Below are positions 7,917 through 18,488 of a stretch of DNA of 64,000 bases, piece after piece. The notes below the pieces were generated by a model that was not told the DNA's origin, did no database searches, and was given only the letters and a program-made list of their open reading frames with translations. Numbering within the stretch: the first letter of the stretch is position 1; each line of letters begins with the position of its first letter. The stretch lies in contig JAEPDS010000001.1 in NCBI GenBank assembly GCA_016842065.1, forward strand, positions 152,293 to 216,292. Direction: 5' to 3'. Origin of the DNA: Candidatus Thiodiazotropha sp. 'RUGA'. GTDB taxonomy: Bacteria > Pseudomonadota > Gammaproteobacteria > Chromatiales > Chromatiaceae. Position numbers and translations under genes: made by a program.

Positions 7917-9371
7917 ATGAGTGAAGAAATTCTAATTAATGTAACTCCTCCCGAAACCCGTGTGGCGGTCATTGAAAATGGTGCTGTGCAGGAGATCATC
8001 ATCGAGCGTTCCGGAAAACGGGGGCTGGTTGGCAATATCTACAAGGGCAAGGTCTGTCGGGTTCTGCCCGGTATGCAGGCGGCATTTGTCGACGTGGGGC
8101 TTGAGCGGGCGGCATTCCTCCACGTCTCGGATATCGGAGACTCAACCGACAAACCGAAAACCGACAATATCCATGAGTTGTTGCGGGAAGGCGAACTGGT
8201 GATCGTGCAGGTGCTGAAGGATCCGATCGGTACCAAAGGCGCCAGGCTGACCACCAACATCTCCATTCCATCCAGGCACCTGGTCTTCATGCCTTCTTTG
8301 GGCAATATGGGGATTTCTCAGAGAATCGAGGCAGAGGATGAGCGTCAACGACTCCGTGAATTGCTCAATCAGGTCGCGGAAACAGGAGAAATCACAGGTG
8401 GTTATATCGCAAGAACCGCAGCTGAGGGAGTGGATGAGTCGTCGTTGAAAGCCGATATGCGATTTCTCGCCCGGCTTTGGAGCTCCATCCAGGAGAGAAG
8501 CAAACTGGCAAAAAGCATCGAACTGATCCATGAGGACCTCTCCTTACCCCTGAGGTCATTGCGTGATTTGGTCGGTCCCGACGTGGAGAAGGTACGCATC
8601 GACTCCAAGGAGACCCACCAGAAATCGATCAGTTTCGCGCAAAAGTTCATCCCGGACATCAAGCACCGCATCGAATACTACCCGGGTGAGCGTCCCCTGT
8701 TCGATCTGTATGGGGTGGAGGATGAGATACAGAAAGCCCTGGAGCGTAAAGTTCAGCTCAAATCCGGCGGCCATCTGGTGATCGATCAGACCGAGGCGAT
8801 GACCACCATCGATGTCAATACCGGTGCTTTTGTCGGACACCGGAACCTGGAAGAGACCATCTTCAAGACCAACCTGGAGGCTGCCCAGGCGATCTGCCGG
8901 CAACTGAGAATTCGTAATCTTGGTGGCATCATCATCATCGACTTCATCGACATGCTCGATCCGGAACATCGGCGTCAGGTTCTACGCGCGCTGGAGAAGT
9001 GTCTCGCCCATGATCATGCGCGGACCCACATCACCGAGGTCTCCTCTCTGGGGCTGGTGGAGATGACCCGCAAGCGCATTCGGGAGTCCCTGGAGCATGT
9101 GCTCTGTGAACCCTGCAGCTGTTGTGGTGGGCGTGGTTCGATGAAGACGGCAGAGACCACCTGCTATGAGATCTTTCGTGAAATCCTGCGGGAATCCAGG
9201 CAGTTCGATGTGGAGTCCTTGCTGGTACTGGCCTCCCAGGAGGTGATCGACCGACTACTCGACGAAGAGTCCACCCATCTGGCCGAACTGGAGCAGTTCG
9301 TCGGCCATCCAATCAAGCTGCAGGCTGAGCAGTTGTACAGTCAGGAACACTATGATGTGGTGTTGGTCTGA
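7917..9371 (+). CDS. rng: Ribonuclease G
   Basis: A 484-residue single-strand-specific endoribonuclease of the RNase E/G family. It matures the 16S rRNA 5' end and turns over selected mRNAs. The ATG at 7917 gives MSEEILINVTPPETRVA, the standard RNase G start; a TTG at 7839 would add 26 atypical residues. An S1 domain covers about 35-125. The catalytic Mg2+ aspartates lie in TTIDVNTGAF and IIIDFIDM. A CEPCSCC zinc-link follows near 400. The RNase E-type C-terminal scaffold is absent and the length equals RNase G. It is followed after 21 bp by yhdP, the conserved gammaproteobacterial order. Confidence 0.95.
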   Translation: MSEEILINVTPPETRVAVIENGAVQEIIIERSGKRGLVGNIYKGKVCRVLPGMQAAFVDVGLERAAFLHVSDIGDSTDKPKTDNIHELLREGELVIVQVLKDPIGTKGARLTTNISIPSRHLVFMPSLGNMGISQRIEAEDERQRLRELLNQVAETGEITGGYIARTAAEGVDESSLKADMRFLARLWSSIQERSKLAKSIELIHEDLSLPLRSLRDLVGPDVEKVRIDSKETHQKSISFAQKFIPDIKHRIEYYPGERPLFDLYGVEDEIQKALERKVQLKSGGHLVIDQTEAMTTIDVNTGAFVGHRNLEETIFKTNLEAAQAICRQLRIRNLGGIIIIDFIDMLDPEHRRQVLRALEKCLAHDHARTHITEVSSLGLVEMTRKRIRESLEHVLCEPCSCCGGRGSMKTAETTCYEIFREILRESRQFDVESLLVLASQEVIDRLLDEESTHLAELEQFVGHPIKLQAEQLYSQEHYDVVLV

Positions 9372-9392
9372 CCACCGCTGAATTTCGTTTTC

Positions 9393-12300
9393 ATGCTCGC
9401 CGCCGCAAAATATATTCACACGAAGTTCTGGCAGGTTATCGCCTGGCTGGTAATCCTGCTGGCGGTGGGTTTGACCCTGGCACGATTTCTGTTGCCGGGT
9501 ATCGATCTGGAACCCTACCGTCAGGAGATCGAACGGGTACTCGAAGAGAAGGCTGAGATGCCACTCAGTATCGGCGCCATTCAGGCGCAGCTGAAAGGTG
9601 TCCATCTGGTTCTCAAGTTTGCGGATGTGAGTGCCCTGGATAAGCAGACCGAAGAGCCACTGCTGTATGCTCCCGAACTCTACGTCAGAGTCCAGTTGCT
9701 GAAGAGCCTGCTGGCCGGTCAGTTGCAGCTGGGCGGTGGCAAAGTGGTCGGCACCAAGCTGAAGATGGAGCGTTTTGCCGACGGCTCCTTCTCATTGCAG
9801 GGCATGGAGAGAGCCGGGGAATCATCCGATACCGCTGCGGTGCTGGGAATCTTTCTGGAGCAGAACCGGTTGCGCATGGTGGATACGGAGATTCTCATCA
9901 AGAGCGCACTGCAGGGGCGCCCACCGTTAAGGCTCAGTGGCTTGAAAGTGGATCTGTTGAACAACGGTCTGCAGCATCGGCTTGCACTCTCTGGGCGGAT
10001 CGGTCATCGGGGAGAGGAGAAGATCGAACTGATTGCGGATCTACGACAGAGCTCAGCGGATTCCATGGTGATGAGTGGTGAGTTCTATCTGAAGTGCGAG
10101 GATCTGCAGTTAGGTGGCCGGCTTGGGGAGTGGCTGCCGGGTGGATACCAGTTGGATCAGGGACGGGCCAATCTGGAGCTTTGGGGTGATGTTGCGGATG
10201 GAGCGGTGCAGAGGATCAGTGGGCAGTCAGAGCTTCATGGCCTGCATCTGACCGGTCGGCAGAAAGATCAATCATTCTCGTTAGAGCATCTTGCCACCTC
10301 GCTTGACTGGTCGAGGATCGAGGCAGGCTGGATGTTGGCGCTGGAGCAGTTCTCGCTGACTCAGAAGGGGCGGGAGTGGCCAGAAGGCGGTATTGAAGTC
10401 ACCTGGTGGAAATCGACAGAGCAGGGTACCGGATTCGAACTGCGAGCCGACTATCTCTCCCTCGATACCGCCCACGATCTGATTTCGATCGTCGAACTGC
10501 CGGCCAGGGATCTGCAGAATGCCCTGTTGGGATTGAATCCCCGGGGAGACCTGACGGGGCTCGATTTCTATCTGCAGCAGTTACCTGGGCAGGAGATGAC
10601 CTGGCAGCTGCAGGGTGAGGTTGAAAAGTTCATCTCCAACCCCTGGGAGAGTATCCCGGGTACCGCTGGATTGAAGATGTCATTCGATGGTAACCAGTCG
10701 GGAGGCTGGTTGAAGATCGACAGCGACAACCTCACCATCGACTACCCGCAACTGTTTCGCAGGCCGCTGCAGGCTGACCGGGTTAAGGGCGATTTCCTGT
10801 GGAATTTCGATCTGCAGAGCGGTTTGCATATGCAGACCGACCATCTTGAGATGAGCAATCCGGATATGCAGACCCTGTCGCGTATCGAACTTCAGATACC
10901 GATCAGCGGCAAGGATCTGTTCGCCGATATTCAGACCGATTTCTGGAACGCGGATGGTTCCCGCAAAAGCGAATACCTGCCGGTTACCGTGATGCCCGAA
11001 GGATTGGTGGAGTGGCTGGATAAATCGATGGTCAGCGGGCATGTGAAATCGGGTAGCTTCCTGCTCTATGGCCCGGTGAGTGCTTTTCCCTTCAAAGCCC
11101 ATGAAGGTCGCTTCGAGGTCTGGTTCGGGGTTGAGGATCTACTCCTCGACTATATGCCCGAGTGGCCGGTTCTCTCGGAAACGGTGGCGGAAGTTCACTT
11201 CATCAACAACGGTTTGACAGCCAGGCTTGAGGAGGGGGTGATGCTCAACAGCCGGCTGCGGGATGTCTCTGTTGAGATCGATGAGCTGCGCAATCCAACC
11301 CCGGTGAAGATCAGAGGGGAAGCCATTGGACCATTCAAAGACATCATGGCGATCCTGGGTGATACCCCGCTAAAAGAGGATTTTCAGCCGTTTGTCGAAG
11401 CCGTTTCGGTTGGTGGTAAAACCCGTACGGTGGTGGATCTGGCAATTCCATTGGAGGAGGGGCGGGGTGAGTTGTCGGTCGAAGGGGCGATCGATTTTCA
11501 GCGTGCCGCACTGCGGGTCAAACAGGCGGATGTCGACCTGAAGTCGATCACCGGAGAGGTCAAGTTCGACAGTTCCGGTGTCAGTGGGAAAAAGTTGCAG
11601 GCGCAGTTTCTCAATGAGCCGGTGCAATTCGATATTGCCCCCTATCGGTATCAGGGCAGGGATTGGACCCGTATCTATGCAAGCAGCGTTTTGGACTTGG
11701 CCAAGCTGCATAAAAAATTTCCTGATTGGTATCTGCAATATTTTAAAGGCCGGGGCAGAGCTGATCTGGAGTTCAGTATCGCCCATCAGCCGAGCCGGAT
11801 ACCGGTTAGAATGAGTCTCTCCTCACAGCTGGTTGGTGTGGAAGTCGACCTGCCTGCGCCCTTGATCAAGGCGCCTGAGGTAGCCCGGGAACTCGATTTG
11901 GGGGTGGACTTTCTGAGTGATTCCAGTACCGAACTGAGAGTGCTTTACGGTGACGATACCCATGGTCTTCTGCGTCTCTACGATGATCAGGAGAAACCCT
12001 GGGTTGCCGCGATCGGTTTTCAGCGGGAGCCTCTCAGTCTGGATGGAGTTGAAGGGTTTCACCTCAGCGGACAGCTCGACCTGCTCAACGCGGACCATTG
12101 GATAGCCTGGGTCAATCGACAGGCCAAGCAATCCGATACGCCAATGCCGCGTATCGAAATGAACCTGCGGGTCGATGAACTTATCGCGCTGGGTACGGCT
12201 TGTCCCCAGACCCGGTTCACCTATAAGGACTATGCCAATGGCTACCGGGTGAATCTCACCTCAGACACGGTGCAGGGCACCATGCAGGTACCGAGCGATC

Positions 12301-13274
12301 TGCAGACGCAGCCAATTCTTGGGCGTTTCGATTTCATTAAACTGGATCTTGATGAGTTGGCTTCAGCGATTACCGGTGAGCAGCCACAGACCGATCCGCA
12401 AAACGATTTGGATCCCAGGGATGTGCCGGCAATTAATTTTTCGGTAGACAAACTCTTTATCAACGATCGGCCGATCGGCAAGGGAAATCTCACCTGGAGC
12501 AAGGAAAACAGTGGCATCACGATCAACAATCTTACTTTGATCGGACATACCATCGATCTGTCGGGACAGGGCTATTGGCGCGTTTCGCCAAAGGGCCATA
12601 GCACCGGTTTGAATCTGCACATGAAGACCCCAAGCCTGGGTGATCTGCAACATCATCTTGGTTTGACCACCGGCATTGAAAAGGCACCCACCGAAGTCAA
12701 AGCAGAGCTCTACTGGCCCACTTCGCCGCTGCAGATGGGGGCTGAGAATCTGTATGGCAGTATCTGGCTGGATGTGGGAAAGGGGGCGGTCGATAATGTG
12801 GATCCGGGAGTGGGGCGTCTGATCGGTTTGTTCAGTCTGAATGCACTCGGTAAACGACTGGCCCTCGACTTCTCAGATCTCTTCTCCAAGGGGATGGCAT
12901 TCGACAGTATCCAGGGCAACTTTGTGCTGAATGATGGCGATGCCTACACCACGGATCTGGCGTTGCGCTCTACCGCCGCGATGGTCGACATACGGGGGCG
13001 CACCGGGCTGAGCAGCAGAACTTACGATCAACAAGTGGTGGTAACGCCGAATGTGAGCGCCACGCTGCCCCTGGTCGGTGCGCTGGCGATAAACCCCACA
13101 GTGGGTGTGGCGCTGGCGGTGACCCAGCAACTGTTTGGTAAACACTTTGATCGGATCGCCATGCGCACTTATGAGGTGACCGGCAGCTGGGATGATCCCA
13201 CCTTCAATCAGCTCTCGCTGCAGGTCGATGACGAGGAGCGGGATACGCATATGCCGGAAATGCCCGGCGATTAG
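9393..13274 (+). CDS. yhdP: AsmA-like envelope protein YhdP
   Basis: A 1293-residue protein with one N-terminal membrane anchor (VIAWLVILLAVGLTLARFLL, about 16-35) and a very long beta-rich periplasmic region. C-terminal AsmA-like repeats end with VATP-type segments such as VVVTPNVSATLPLVGALAINP. E. coli YhdP (1266 aa) acts with TamB and YdbH to move phospholipids to the outer membrane as a bridge-like groove. Length, N-terminal anchor and position after rng all fit. Downstream lie the nitrilase gene and tldD, as in many gammaproteobacteria. Confidence 0.9.
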   Translation: MLAAAKYIHTKFWQVIAWLVILLAVGLTLARFLLPGIDLEPYRQEIERVLEEKAEMPLSIGAIQAQLKGVHLVLKFADVSALDKQTEEPLLYAPELYVRVQLLKSLLAGQLQLGGGKVVGTKLKMERFADGSFSLQGMERAGESSDTAAVLGIFLEQNRLRMVDTEILIKSALQGRPPLRLSGLKVDLLNNGLQHRLALSGRIGHRGEEKIELIADLRQSSADSMVMSGEFYLKCEDLQLGGRLGEWLPGGYQLDQGRANLELWGDVADGAVQRISGQSELHGLHLTGRQKDQSFSLEHLATSLDWSRIEAGWMLALEQFSLTQKGREWPEGGIEVTWWKSTEQGTGFELRADYLSLDTAHDLISIVELPARDLQNALLGLNPRGDLTGLDFYLQQLPGQEMTWQLQGEVEKFISNPWESIPGTAGLKMSFDGNQSGGWLKIDSDNLTIDYPQLFRRPLQADRVKGDFLWNFDLQSGLHMQTDHLEMSNPDMQTLSRIELQIPISGKDLFADIQTDFWNADGSRKSEYLPVTVMPEGLVEWLDKSMVSGHVKSGSFLLYGPVSAFPFKAHEGRFEVWFGVEDLLLDYMPEWPVLSETVAEVHFINNGLTARLEEGVMLNSRLRDVSVEIDELRNPTPVKIRGEAIGPFKDIMAILGDTPLKEDFQPFVEAVSVGGKTRTVVDLAIPLEEGRGELSVEGAIDFQRAALRVKQADVDLKSITGEVKFDSSGVSGKKLQAQFLNEPVQFDIAPYRYQGRDWTRIYASSVLDLAKLHKKFPDWYLQYFKGRGRADLEFSIAHQPSRIPVRMSLSSQLVGVEVDLPAPLIKAPEVARELDLGVDFLSDSSTELRVLYGDDTHGLLRLYDDQEKPWVAAIGFQREPLSLDGVEGFHLSGQLDLLNADHWIAWVNRQAKQSDTPMPRIEMNLRVDELIALGTACPQTRFTYKDYANGYRVNLTSDTVQGTMQVPSDLQTQPILGRFDFIKLDLDELASAITGEQPQTDPQNDLDPRDVPAINFSVDKLFINDRPIGKGNLTWSKENSGITINNLTLIGHTIDLSGQGYWRVSPKGHSTGLNLHMKTPSLGDLQHHLGLTTGIEKAPTEVKAELYWPTSPLQMGAENLYGSIWLDVGKGAVDNVDPGVGRLIGLFSLNALGKRLALDFSDLFSKGMAFDSIQGNFVLNDGDAYTTDLALRSTAAMVDIRGRTGLSSRTYDQQVVVTPNVSATLPLVGALAINPTVGVALAVTQQLFGKHFDRIAMRTYEVTGSWDDPTFNQLSLQVDDEERDTHMPEMPGD

Positions 13275-13479
13275 GCTTGCCAGCTAATGCTGCTTGTCCA
13301 TTGGGTTGACTGGCCACGGCTGGTAGTTGGATGTTGCATAGTGCTATGCTGCTGGTTCTGGCAGGATTTTCGGTGGACAAAACGGTTTGCCGGGATCCGA
13401 TGAAATAACAAACGACCGGTCCGGATTGTTTGCTTGAATGGTCCGACATTGGCTGAGTTTACACAGATTAGATTGAATT

Positions 13480-14304
13480 ATGAGTGGTAAGAAAAATCAA
13501 GTTGCTGCCATCCAGATGGCGTCAAGTCCCCATGTCAGTGCCAATCTTCTGGAGGCGGAACGGCTGATTGGTGAGGCAAGTGATAATGGTGCGGGCCTGG
13601 TTGTGTTGCCTGAGAATTTTGCCTTCAAGGGAGAACATGACCGGGATATGCTGACCCTCTGCGAAGAGGATGAAGATGGACCACTGCAGGGTTTTCTCAG
13701 TCAGATGGCAAAACGCTATGGTGTCTGGTTGGTGGGGGGGACGATCCCCTTACGCGCCAGTCAGGGTGGTAAAGTCCGGGCTGCCTGTCTGGTAATGGAT
13801 GATCAGGGTCGTCGGGTCGCACGCTACGATAAAATTCATCTGTTTGATGTCCATCTGGTTGAAACCGACGAGCGCTATGTGGAGTCCAGCACCATCGAGC
13901 CCGGTAACCAGCCGGTGGTCTTGGATACGCCGTTTGGCAAGCTGGGTATCGCAGTCTGCTACGATCTGCGTTTTCCCGAGCTGTTTCGCAAACTGCTGGA
14001 ACAGGGCGCGGAACTGTTTGCTGTACCCTCCTCATTTACTGCGATGACCGGAAAGGCGCATTGGGAAACCCTGGTAAGAGCGCGGGCGATCGAAAATCTT
14101 GCGTTTGTGATTGCCGCCGCACAAGGGGGATACCATATCAGTGGTCGTGAGACCCATGGCCACAGTATGATTGTCGATCCCTGGGGAACAGTACTCAGCC
14201 AGGTACCTAGGGGTACCGGCTATGTGTGTGTCGAGCTTGACAGGGAATACCAGAAGACCATCAGGCGCACCTTTCCGACGATTGATCACCGGCAGCTCTT
14301 TTAA
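13480..14304 (+). CDS. Carbon-nitrogen hydrolase (Nit1-like, probable deaminated-glutathione amidase)
   Basis: A 274-residue nitrilase-superfamily amidase. The catalytic triad is visible: Glu in VVLPENFAF (about residue 47), Lys in YDKIHLFDV (about 118), and Cys in AVCYDLRFPE (about 155). The HLFDV and ETDER segments are typical of Nit1 proteins that repair deaminated glutathione. No signal peptide. The yhdP-nit-tldD order is conserved. There is no strong Shine-Dalgarno before ATG 13480, but the downstream sequence matches the family from the start. The substrate is inferred from the subgroup. Confidence 0.82.
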   Translation: MSGKKNQVAAIQMASSPHVSANLLEAERLIGEASDNGAGLVVLPENFAFKGEHDRDMLTLCEEDEDGPLQGFLSQMAKRYGVWLVGGTIPLRASQGGKVRAACLVMDDQGRRVARYDKIHLFDVHLVETDERYVESSTIEPGNQPVVLDTPFGKLGIAVCYDLRFPELFRKLLEQGAELFAVPSSFTAMTGKAHWETLVRARAIENLAFVIAAAQGGYHISGRETHGHSMIVDPWGTVLSQVPRGTGYVCVELDREYQKTIRRTFPTIDHRQLF

Positions 14305-14425
14305 GTATTGGATGCCAGGCTCGATCGTCACTCCCTGATAAAACCGCTGGTGGCTGGGGCTATTTTATTGCTCAGCTGCGATATCATTCGTTTTTGTAGA
14401 GCGACATCTCGCTCACTCCGCCTTG

Positions 14426-14445
14426 CGGGACGACAAAGCGTCCCG
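14426..14445 (+). terminator. Possible terminator or attenuator upstream of tldD
   Basis: A 7-bp perfect stem CGGGACG / CGTCCCG with a 6-nt loop lies in the 199-bp spacer after the nitrilase gene. A T6 run (14462-14467) follows about 16 nt later. That distance is long for a classical intrinsic terminator, so the call is weak. Confidence 0.3.
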
Positions 14446-14503
14446 ACAGGGCCGATTGTAATTTTTTAACGGGCCCAAAAGCAGCCGACTGGCTGGAAAC
14501 AAC

Positions 14504-15946
14504 ATGTCAGATCTGATTCAAATAGCACAACAGAATATTCTCGCCCCAGTGGGGTTGGGTGAAAACGACCTGGACAGAATGCTTGGTGAATTGACCGGGC
14601 AGGAAGTGGATGCCGCGGATCTCTATTTTCAATCCAGCCGACTCGAATCCTGGGTTTTGGAGGACGGCATCATCAAGGAGGGGGCGCACAATATCGAACA
14701 GGGTGCCGGTATCCGGGTGATCAGTGGTGAAAAGACCGGCTTTGCCTACTCGGATGAACTTCAGCTACCCACTCTGCAGGAGGCGGCCCGGGCCGCGCGT
14801 GCAATAACCCGCAGTGGCAGCAGTCAGAGTGTACAGATCGCCGGGTCTCCGATTGCCAACCAGCTCTATGCGCCGCTGAATCCACTGCCCAGTCTGAATG
14901 AAGCGGAGAAGGTCGAGCTGCTGCAGGCTCTGGACCGGGAGGCGCGCAAACAGGATCCAAGAGTCAAGCAGGTGATCGTCAGTCTGGTTGCGGCTCAGGA
15001 TATCATTCTGGTGGCGGCCATTGACGGTACCCTGAGTGCCGATGTCAGGCCGCTGGTGCGACTGAATGTGCATGTCATTGCCGAACATAACGGACGCCGG
15101 GAGCAAGGCAGCAGTGGCGGAGGCGCACGGCAGAGTCTTGATTATTTCATTCAGGAGTCGCGTGGTCTCGAATATGCCAGAGAGGCGGTGCGGCAGGCTC
15201 TGGTCAATCTCGATGCGGTGGATGCGCCCGCTGGAAGCATGCCGGTGGTGCTTGGCCCAGGCTGGCCTGGGGTACTGCTGCATGAAGCGGTCGGTCACGG
15301 CCTGGAGGGGGATTTCAACCGCAAAGGCACCTCGGCCTTCAGTGGGCGCATCGGTGAACAGGTGGCTTCCAGTTGCTGCACCGTTGTCGATGATGGCACC
15401 TTGCCCGGGCGACGGGGTTCCCTGAATATCGATGATGAAGGTACGCCGAGCCAGAATACCGTGTTGATCGAAAACGGCATTCTGAAGGGTTACATGCAGG
15501 ATAAACACAATGCGCGACTGATGAATACCGCCTCAACCGGCAATGGACGACGGGAGTCCTATGCTCATCTGCCGATGCCACGTATGACCAATACCTACAT
15601 GCTGGCTGGTGAACACAATCCTGAAGAGATCATCGCTTCTGTGGAGCGCGGCTTGTATGCGGTTAATTTTGGTGGTGGTCAGGTGGATATCACCTCAGGA
15701 AAGTTTGTCTTCTCCGCCAGTGAGGCCTACCTGATCGAGAACGGCAAGGTGACTCGTCCGGTGAAGGGGGCCACCCTGATCGGCAATGGTCCGGAAGCGA
15801 TGAGTCGAATCAGCATGGTCGGGGATGATTTGAAGCTGGACAAGGGAGTCGGGGTATGCGGTAAAGAGGGTCAGAGTGTACCCGTGGGTGTCGGTCAGCC
15901 GACTTTGAAGCTTGATGAGTTGACCGTCGGAGGAACCGAGCAGTGA
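14504..15946 (+). CDS. tldD: Metalloprotease subunit TldD
   Basis: A 480-residue zinc protease subunit. It pairs with TldE/PmbA to form a heterodimeric peptidase that degrades unfolded peptides and processes modified peptides such as microcins and CcdA. The zinc motif [11 protein letters not shown] starts near residue 260, and the Gly-rich ligand-bearing region near the C terminus ([20 protein letters not shown]) is present. The length equals E. coli TldD (481). The gene ends in a 4-bp GTGA overlap with pmbA, consistent with translational coupling of the two subunits. Confidence 0.96.
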   Translation: MSDLIQIAQQNILAPVGLGENDLDRMLGELTGQEVDAADLYFQSSRLESWVLEDGIIKEGAHNIEQGAGIRVISGEKTGFAYSDELQLPTLQEAARAARAITRSGSSQSVQIAGSPIANQLYAPLNPLPSLNEAEKVELLQALDREARKQDPRVKQVIVSLVAAQDIILVAAIDGTLSADVRPLVRLNVHVIAEHNGRREQGSSGGGARQSLDYFIQESRGLEYAREAVRQALVNLDAVDAPAGSMPVVLGPGWPGVLLHEAVGHGLEGDFNRKGTSAFSGRIGEQVASSCCTVVDDGTLPGRRGSLNIDDEGTPSQNTVLIENGILKGYMQDKHNARLMNTASTGNGRRESYAHLPMPRMTNTYMLAGEHNPEEIIASVERGLYAVNFGGGQVDITSGKFVFSASEAYLIENGKVTRPVKGATLIGNGPEAMSRISMVGDDLKLDKGVGVCGKEGQSVPVGVGQPTLKLDELTVGGTEQ

Positions 15947-17277
15947 GCGATATGAAATCCAGGCAGCTTGATCTGCAACAGTCGGTGGAAGAGCTGCTGC
16001 AAGAGGCCAAACGACAGGGTGCCAGTGCCGCTGAAGCCGCGGTCAGCAGTGATGCGGGTCTGTCGGTGACGGTTCGTCTCGGTGAGACTGAGACCATCGA
16101 GCACACACGGGACAACGGTTTGGGAGTAACTGTCTATTTCGGTCACCGTAAAGGTTCTGCCAGTACATCGGATCTCTCCCCTCAGGCGATCAAAGAGACG
16201 GTGGAAGCAGCCTGCAACTTTGCCCGCTACACCTCGGAAGATGATTGTGCGGGCTTGGCGGACCCGTCATTGATGGCGACCGAGTTACCCGATCTCGATC
16301 TCTATCACCCCTGGAACCAGAGTGTCGAGGAGGCGATCGAACTGGCGATTCGCTGTGAGACAGCCGCTCGGGAGAGCGACGATCGGATTTTCAATTCGGA
16401 GGGGGCTACCCTGAACTCGCACAATGGACTGCAGGTCTATGGCAACACCCATGGATTCATTGGCGGCTATCCCTCCTCGCGCCACAGCCTGAGTTGTGCA
16501 GTGCTGGGCAAGCAGGGGGAGAGTATGCAGAGGGATTACTGGTATACCCTGGCACGCAAGAGTGAGCAGTTGGATGGTGCTGAATCAGTGGGCGAGATGG
16601 CCGCCAAGAGAACCCTGGCCCGTCTCAATGGCCGCCGGATCAAGACCCAGCAGGCGCCAGTACTCTTCCAGGCGGATGTGGCGGTGGGTCTGCTGCGCAG
16701 TTTTGTCGGTGCGATTCGTGGCTCATCCCTCTATCGCAAGGCCAGCTTTCTGCTGGACCAATTGGGAAAGCCGGTGTTTCCCTCATTCATCAATATCCAT
16801 GAAGATCCGCTGCTGTCCGGTGGTCTGGCCAGCTGTGCCTACGACAGTGAAGGAGTGGCCACCAGTCGCAAGGATTTCATCCAGGACGGGGTGCTCTCCA
16901 GTTATGTATTGGACAGCTATGCCGCTCGAAAGCTCGGTATGCAGACCACCGGTAACGGGGGGGGCGTGAGAAACCTGCGCATCAACAGCGGTGATCAGGA
17001 CAGACAGGGATTGCTGAAGAGCATGCAACGGGGGCTGCTGGTGACCGAACTGATGGGGCAGGGAGTCAATATGGTTACCGGTGACTACTCACGGGGTGCC
17101 ACCGGTTTCTGGATTGAAAACGGTGAAGTCCAGTTTCCGGTGGAGGAGATCACCATCGCCGGCAATATGAAAGAGATGTTCCTCGGTCTGCAGGAAGTTG
17201 GCAGTGATATCGAGACCCGCAGCAGCGTGCAGACCGGCTCCTGGCTGATCGATAACATGATGATTGCGGGTGAGTAG
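15943..17277 (+). CDS. pmbA: Metalloprotease subunit PmbA (TldE)
   Basis: A 444-residue partner of TldD, same fold but without the HExxxH zinc site, as expected for PmbA/TldE. It starts with GTG at 15943, overlapping the tldD stop. Family features include the N-terminal [25 protein letters not shown] strand region and the C-terminal [17 protein letters not shown] and [11 protein letters not shown] motifs. In many genomes tldD and pmbA are apart; here they are adjacent and coupled. A strong terminator follows at 17363. Confidence 0.95.
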   Translation: MSDMKSRQLDLQQSVEELLQEAKRQGASAAEAAVSSDAGLSVTVRLGETETIEHTRDNGLGVTVYFGHRKGSASTSDLSPQAIKETVEAACNFARYTSEDDCAGLADPSLMATELPDLDLYHPWNQSVEEAIELAIRCETAARESDDRIFNSEGATLNSHNGLQVYGNTHGFIGGYPSSRHSLSCAVLGKQGESMQRDYWYTLARKSEQLDGAESVGEMAAKRTLARLNGRRIKTQQAPVLFQADVAVGLLRSFVGAIRGSSLYRKASFLLDQLGKPVFPSFINIHEDPLLSGGLASCAYDSEGVATSRKDFIQDGVLSSYVLDSYAARKLGMQTTGNGGGVRNLRINSGDQDRQGLLKSMQRGLLVTELMGQGVNMVTGDYSRGATGFWIENGEVQFPVEEITIAGNMKEMFLGLQEVGSDIETRSSVQTGSWLIDNMMIAGE

Positions 17278-17285
17278 AAATTTTT

Positions 17286-17470
17286 AGTCCGCAAATGAAC
17301 GCGAATAAACGCAAACATTTGCAATGATTGATGATCTCATCTCATGAAATCGTTAGAAACAACAGGATGCAGTAAAACTGCATCCTGATTTTTTTGGCTT
17401 TAAGAATCTACTTGGCGACAGTGAATTGTTGCACCCTATATCGATAACCATTTGCGTTCATTTGCGGACT
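17286..17470. repeat. Inverted repeat pair flanking a terminator (repeat family A)
   Basis: Left arm 17286-17315 begins AGTCCGCAAATGAACGC. Right arm 17451-17470 is its reverse complement, except for a 10-nt internal stretch (GAATAAACGC) present only in the left arm. The arms flank the pmbA terminator. The full 30-nt left-arm sequence recurs exactly, inverted, at 26755-26784. It looks like a small dispersed palindromic repeat rather than a gene. Confidence 0.75.
17363..17395 (+). terminator. Intrinsic terminator after tldD-pmbA
   Basis: A perfect 11-bp stem (CAGGATGCAGT / ACTGCATCCTG) with a 3-nt loop is followed at once by A and seven Ts. A clear rho-independent terminator for the tldD-pmbA unit. 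The opposite strand also has a T-rich flank, so it may protect against read-through from pdxA. Confidence 0.92.
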
Positions 17471-17489
17471 AATTTCTTCTTAAACAAAT

Positions 17490-18488
17490 TCAGCGGTTCG
17501 CTTGATATCGGCTACGGGCCATAGTGTCGGCAACCTTCACCGCATAGATCAGGCTGCCCAGGTCTGCCTGGTCGGTACCGGCCAGAGGCAGTGCGGTACC
17601 ATGATCCACCGAGGTTCGGACAATCGGCAGTCCAAGGGTGATGTTCACCGCCTGGCCAAACCCCATGTGTTTGAGGACCGGCAGACCCTGATCATGAAAC
17701 ATCGCCAGCACCGCATCGGCCTGCTGCAGATGGATCGGGGTAAACAGGGTATCGGCGGGCAACGGGCCGATCAGTTGCATACCCTGACTGTTGAGTTCCG
17801 CCAGCACCGGCTCGATGATCTCGATCTCTTCCCGGCCCAGATGGCCCTGCTCTCCGGCATGGGGATTGAGACCGCAGACCATGATACGGGGCTGTTTAAG
17901 ACCGAAGCAGCTCTGCAGATCGTTATGCAGAATCGTGGCGACCTTACGCAAGCGATCCTTGGTGATCGCGTCGCTGACCTCGCGCAATGGAAGATGGGTG
18001 GTTGCCAGGGCCACGCGGAGTTCCGGTGTGGCCAGCATCATTACCGGATGGGCATTGTCACACAGGTCCGAGAGATACTCGGTGTGACCGGTAAAGGATA
18101 GCCCGGCATCGTTGATCACGCCTTTATGAACCGGACCGGTCACCATGCCGTTAAAGCGGCCTTCAATACAGCCTACGGTGGCCTGTTTGAGGGTTTCGAC
18201 CACATAGGTGGCATTCGCCGGATTGAGTTTGCCGCAGCTGACTTCGTTGTGTAACGCCACCGGCAGATAGCGTAGATGGCCGGGTGGTAGTGGGGTGGCC
18301 GGTCGGCTGGCATCAAAGGGATGCATCTCCAACGGAATCCCCAGACGCTCAGCTCTCAGCTGCAAAAGCGTGGGATCCGCGACGACAACGATCTCAGTTT
18401 CCGGGTAGGGCCGCTGGGCCAGCATGACACAGATATCAGGGCCGATCCCGGCTGGTTCTCCAGGGGTAAGTGCAAGACGTGTTATCAA
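17490..18488 (-). CDS. pdxA: 4-hydroxythreonine-4-phosphate dehydrogenase PdxA
   Basis: A 332-residue NAD-dependent enzyme of the DXP-dependent pyridoxal 5'-phosphate pathway. It oxidises 4-phosphohydroxy-L-threonine before PdxJ condensation. The [14 protein letters not shown] terminus, the TGHTEYL metal-site histidine and the [33 protein letters not shown] segments are family signatures. Its ATG overlaps the surA stop by 4 bp. Third gene of lptD-surA-pdxA. The usual next gene rsmA (ksgA) is missing here; the following sequence is the pmbA terminator and repeat. Confidence 0.95.
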   Translation of the reverse strand: MITRLALTPGEPAGIGPDICVMLAQRPYPETEIVVVADPTLLQLRAERLGIPLEMHPFDASRPATPLPPGHLRYLPVALHNEVSCGKLNPANATYVVETLKQATVGCIEGRFNGMVTGPVHKGVINDAGLSFTGHTEYLSDLCDNAHPVMMLATPELRVALATTHLPLREVSDAITKDRLRKVATILHNDLQSCFGLKQPRIMVCGLNPHAGEQGHLGREEIEIIEPVLAELNSQGMQLIGPLPADTLFTPIHLQQADAVLAMFHDQGLPVLKHMGFGQAVNITLGLPIVRTSVDHGTALPLAGTDQADLGSLIYAVKVADTMARSRYQANR

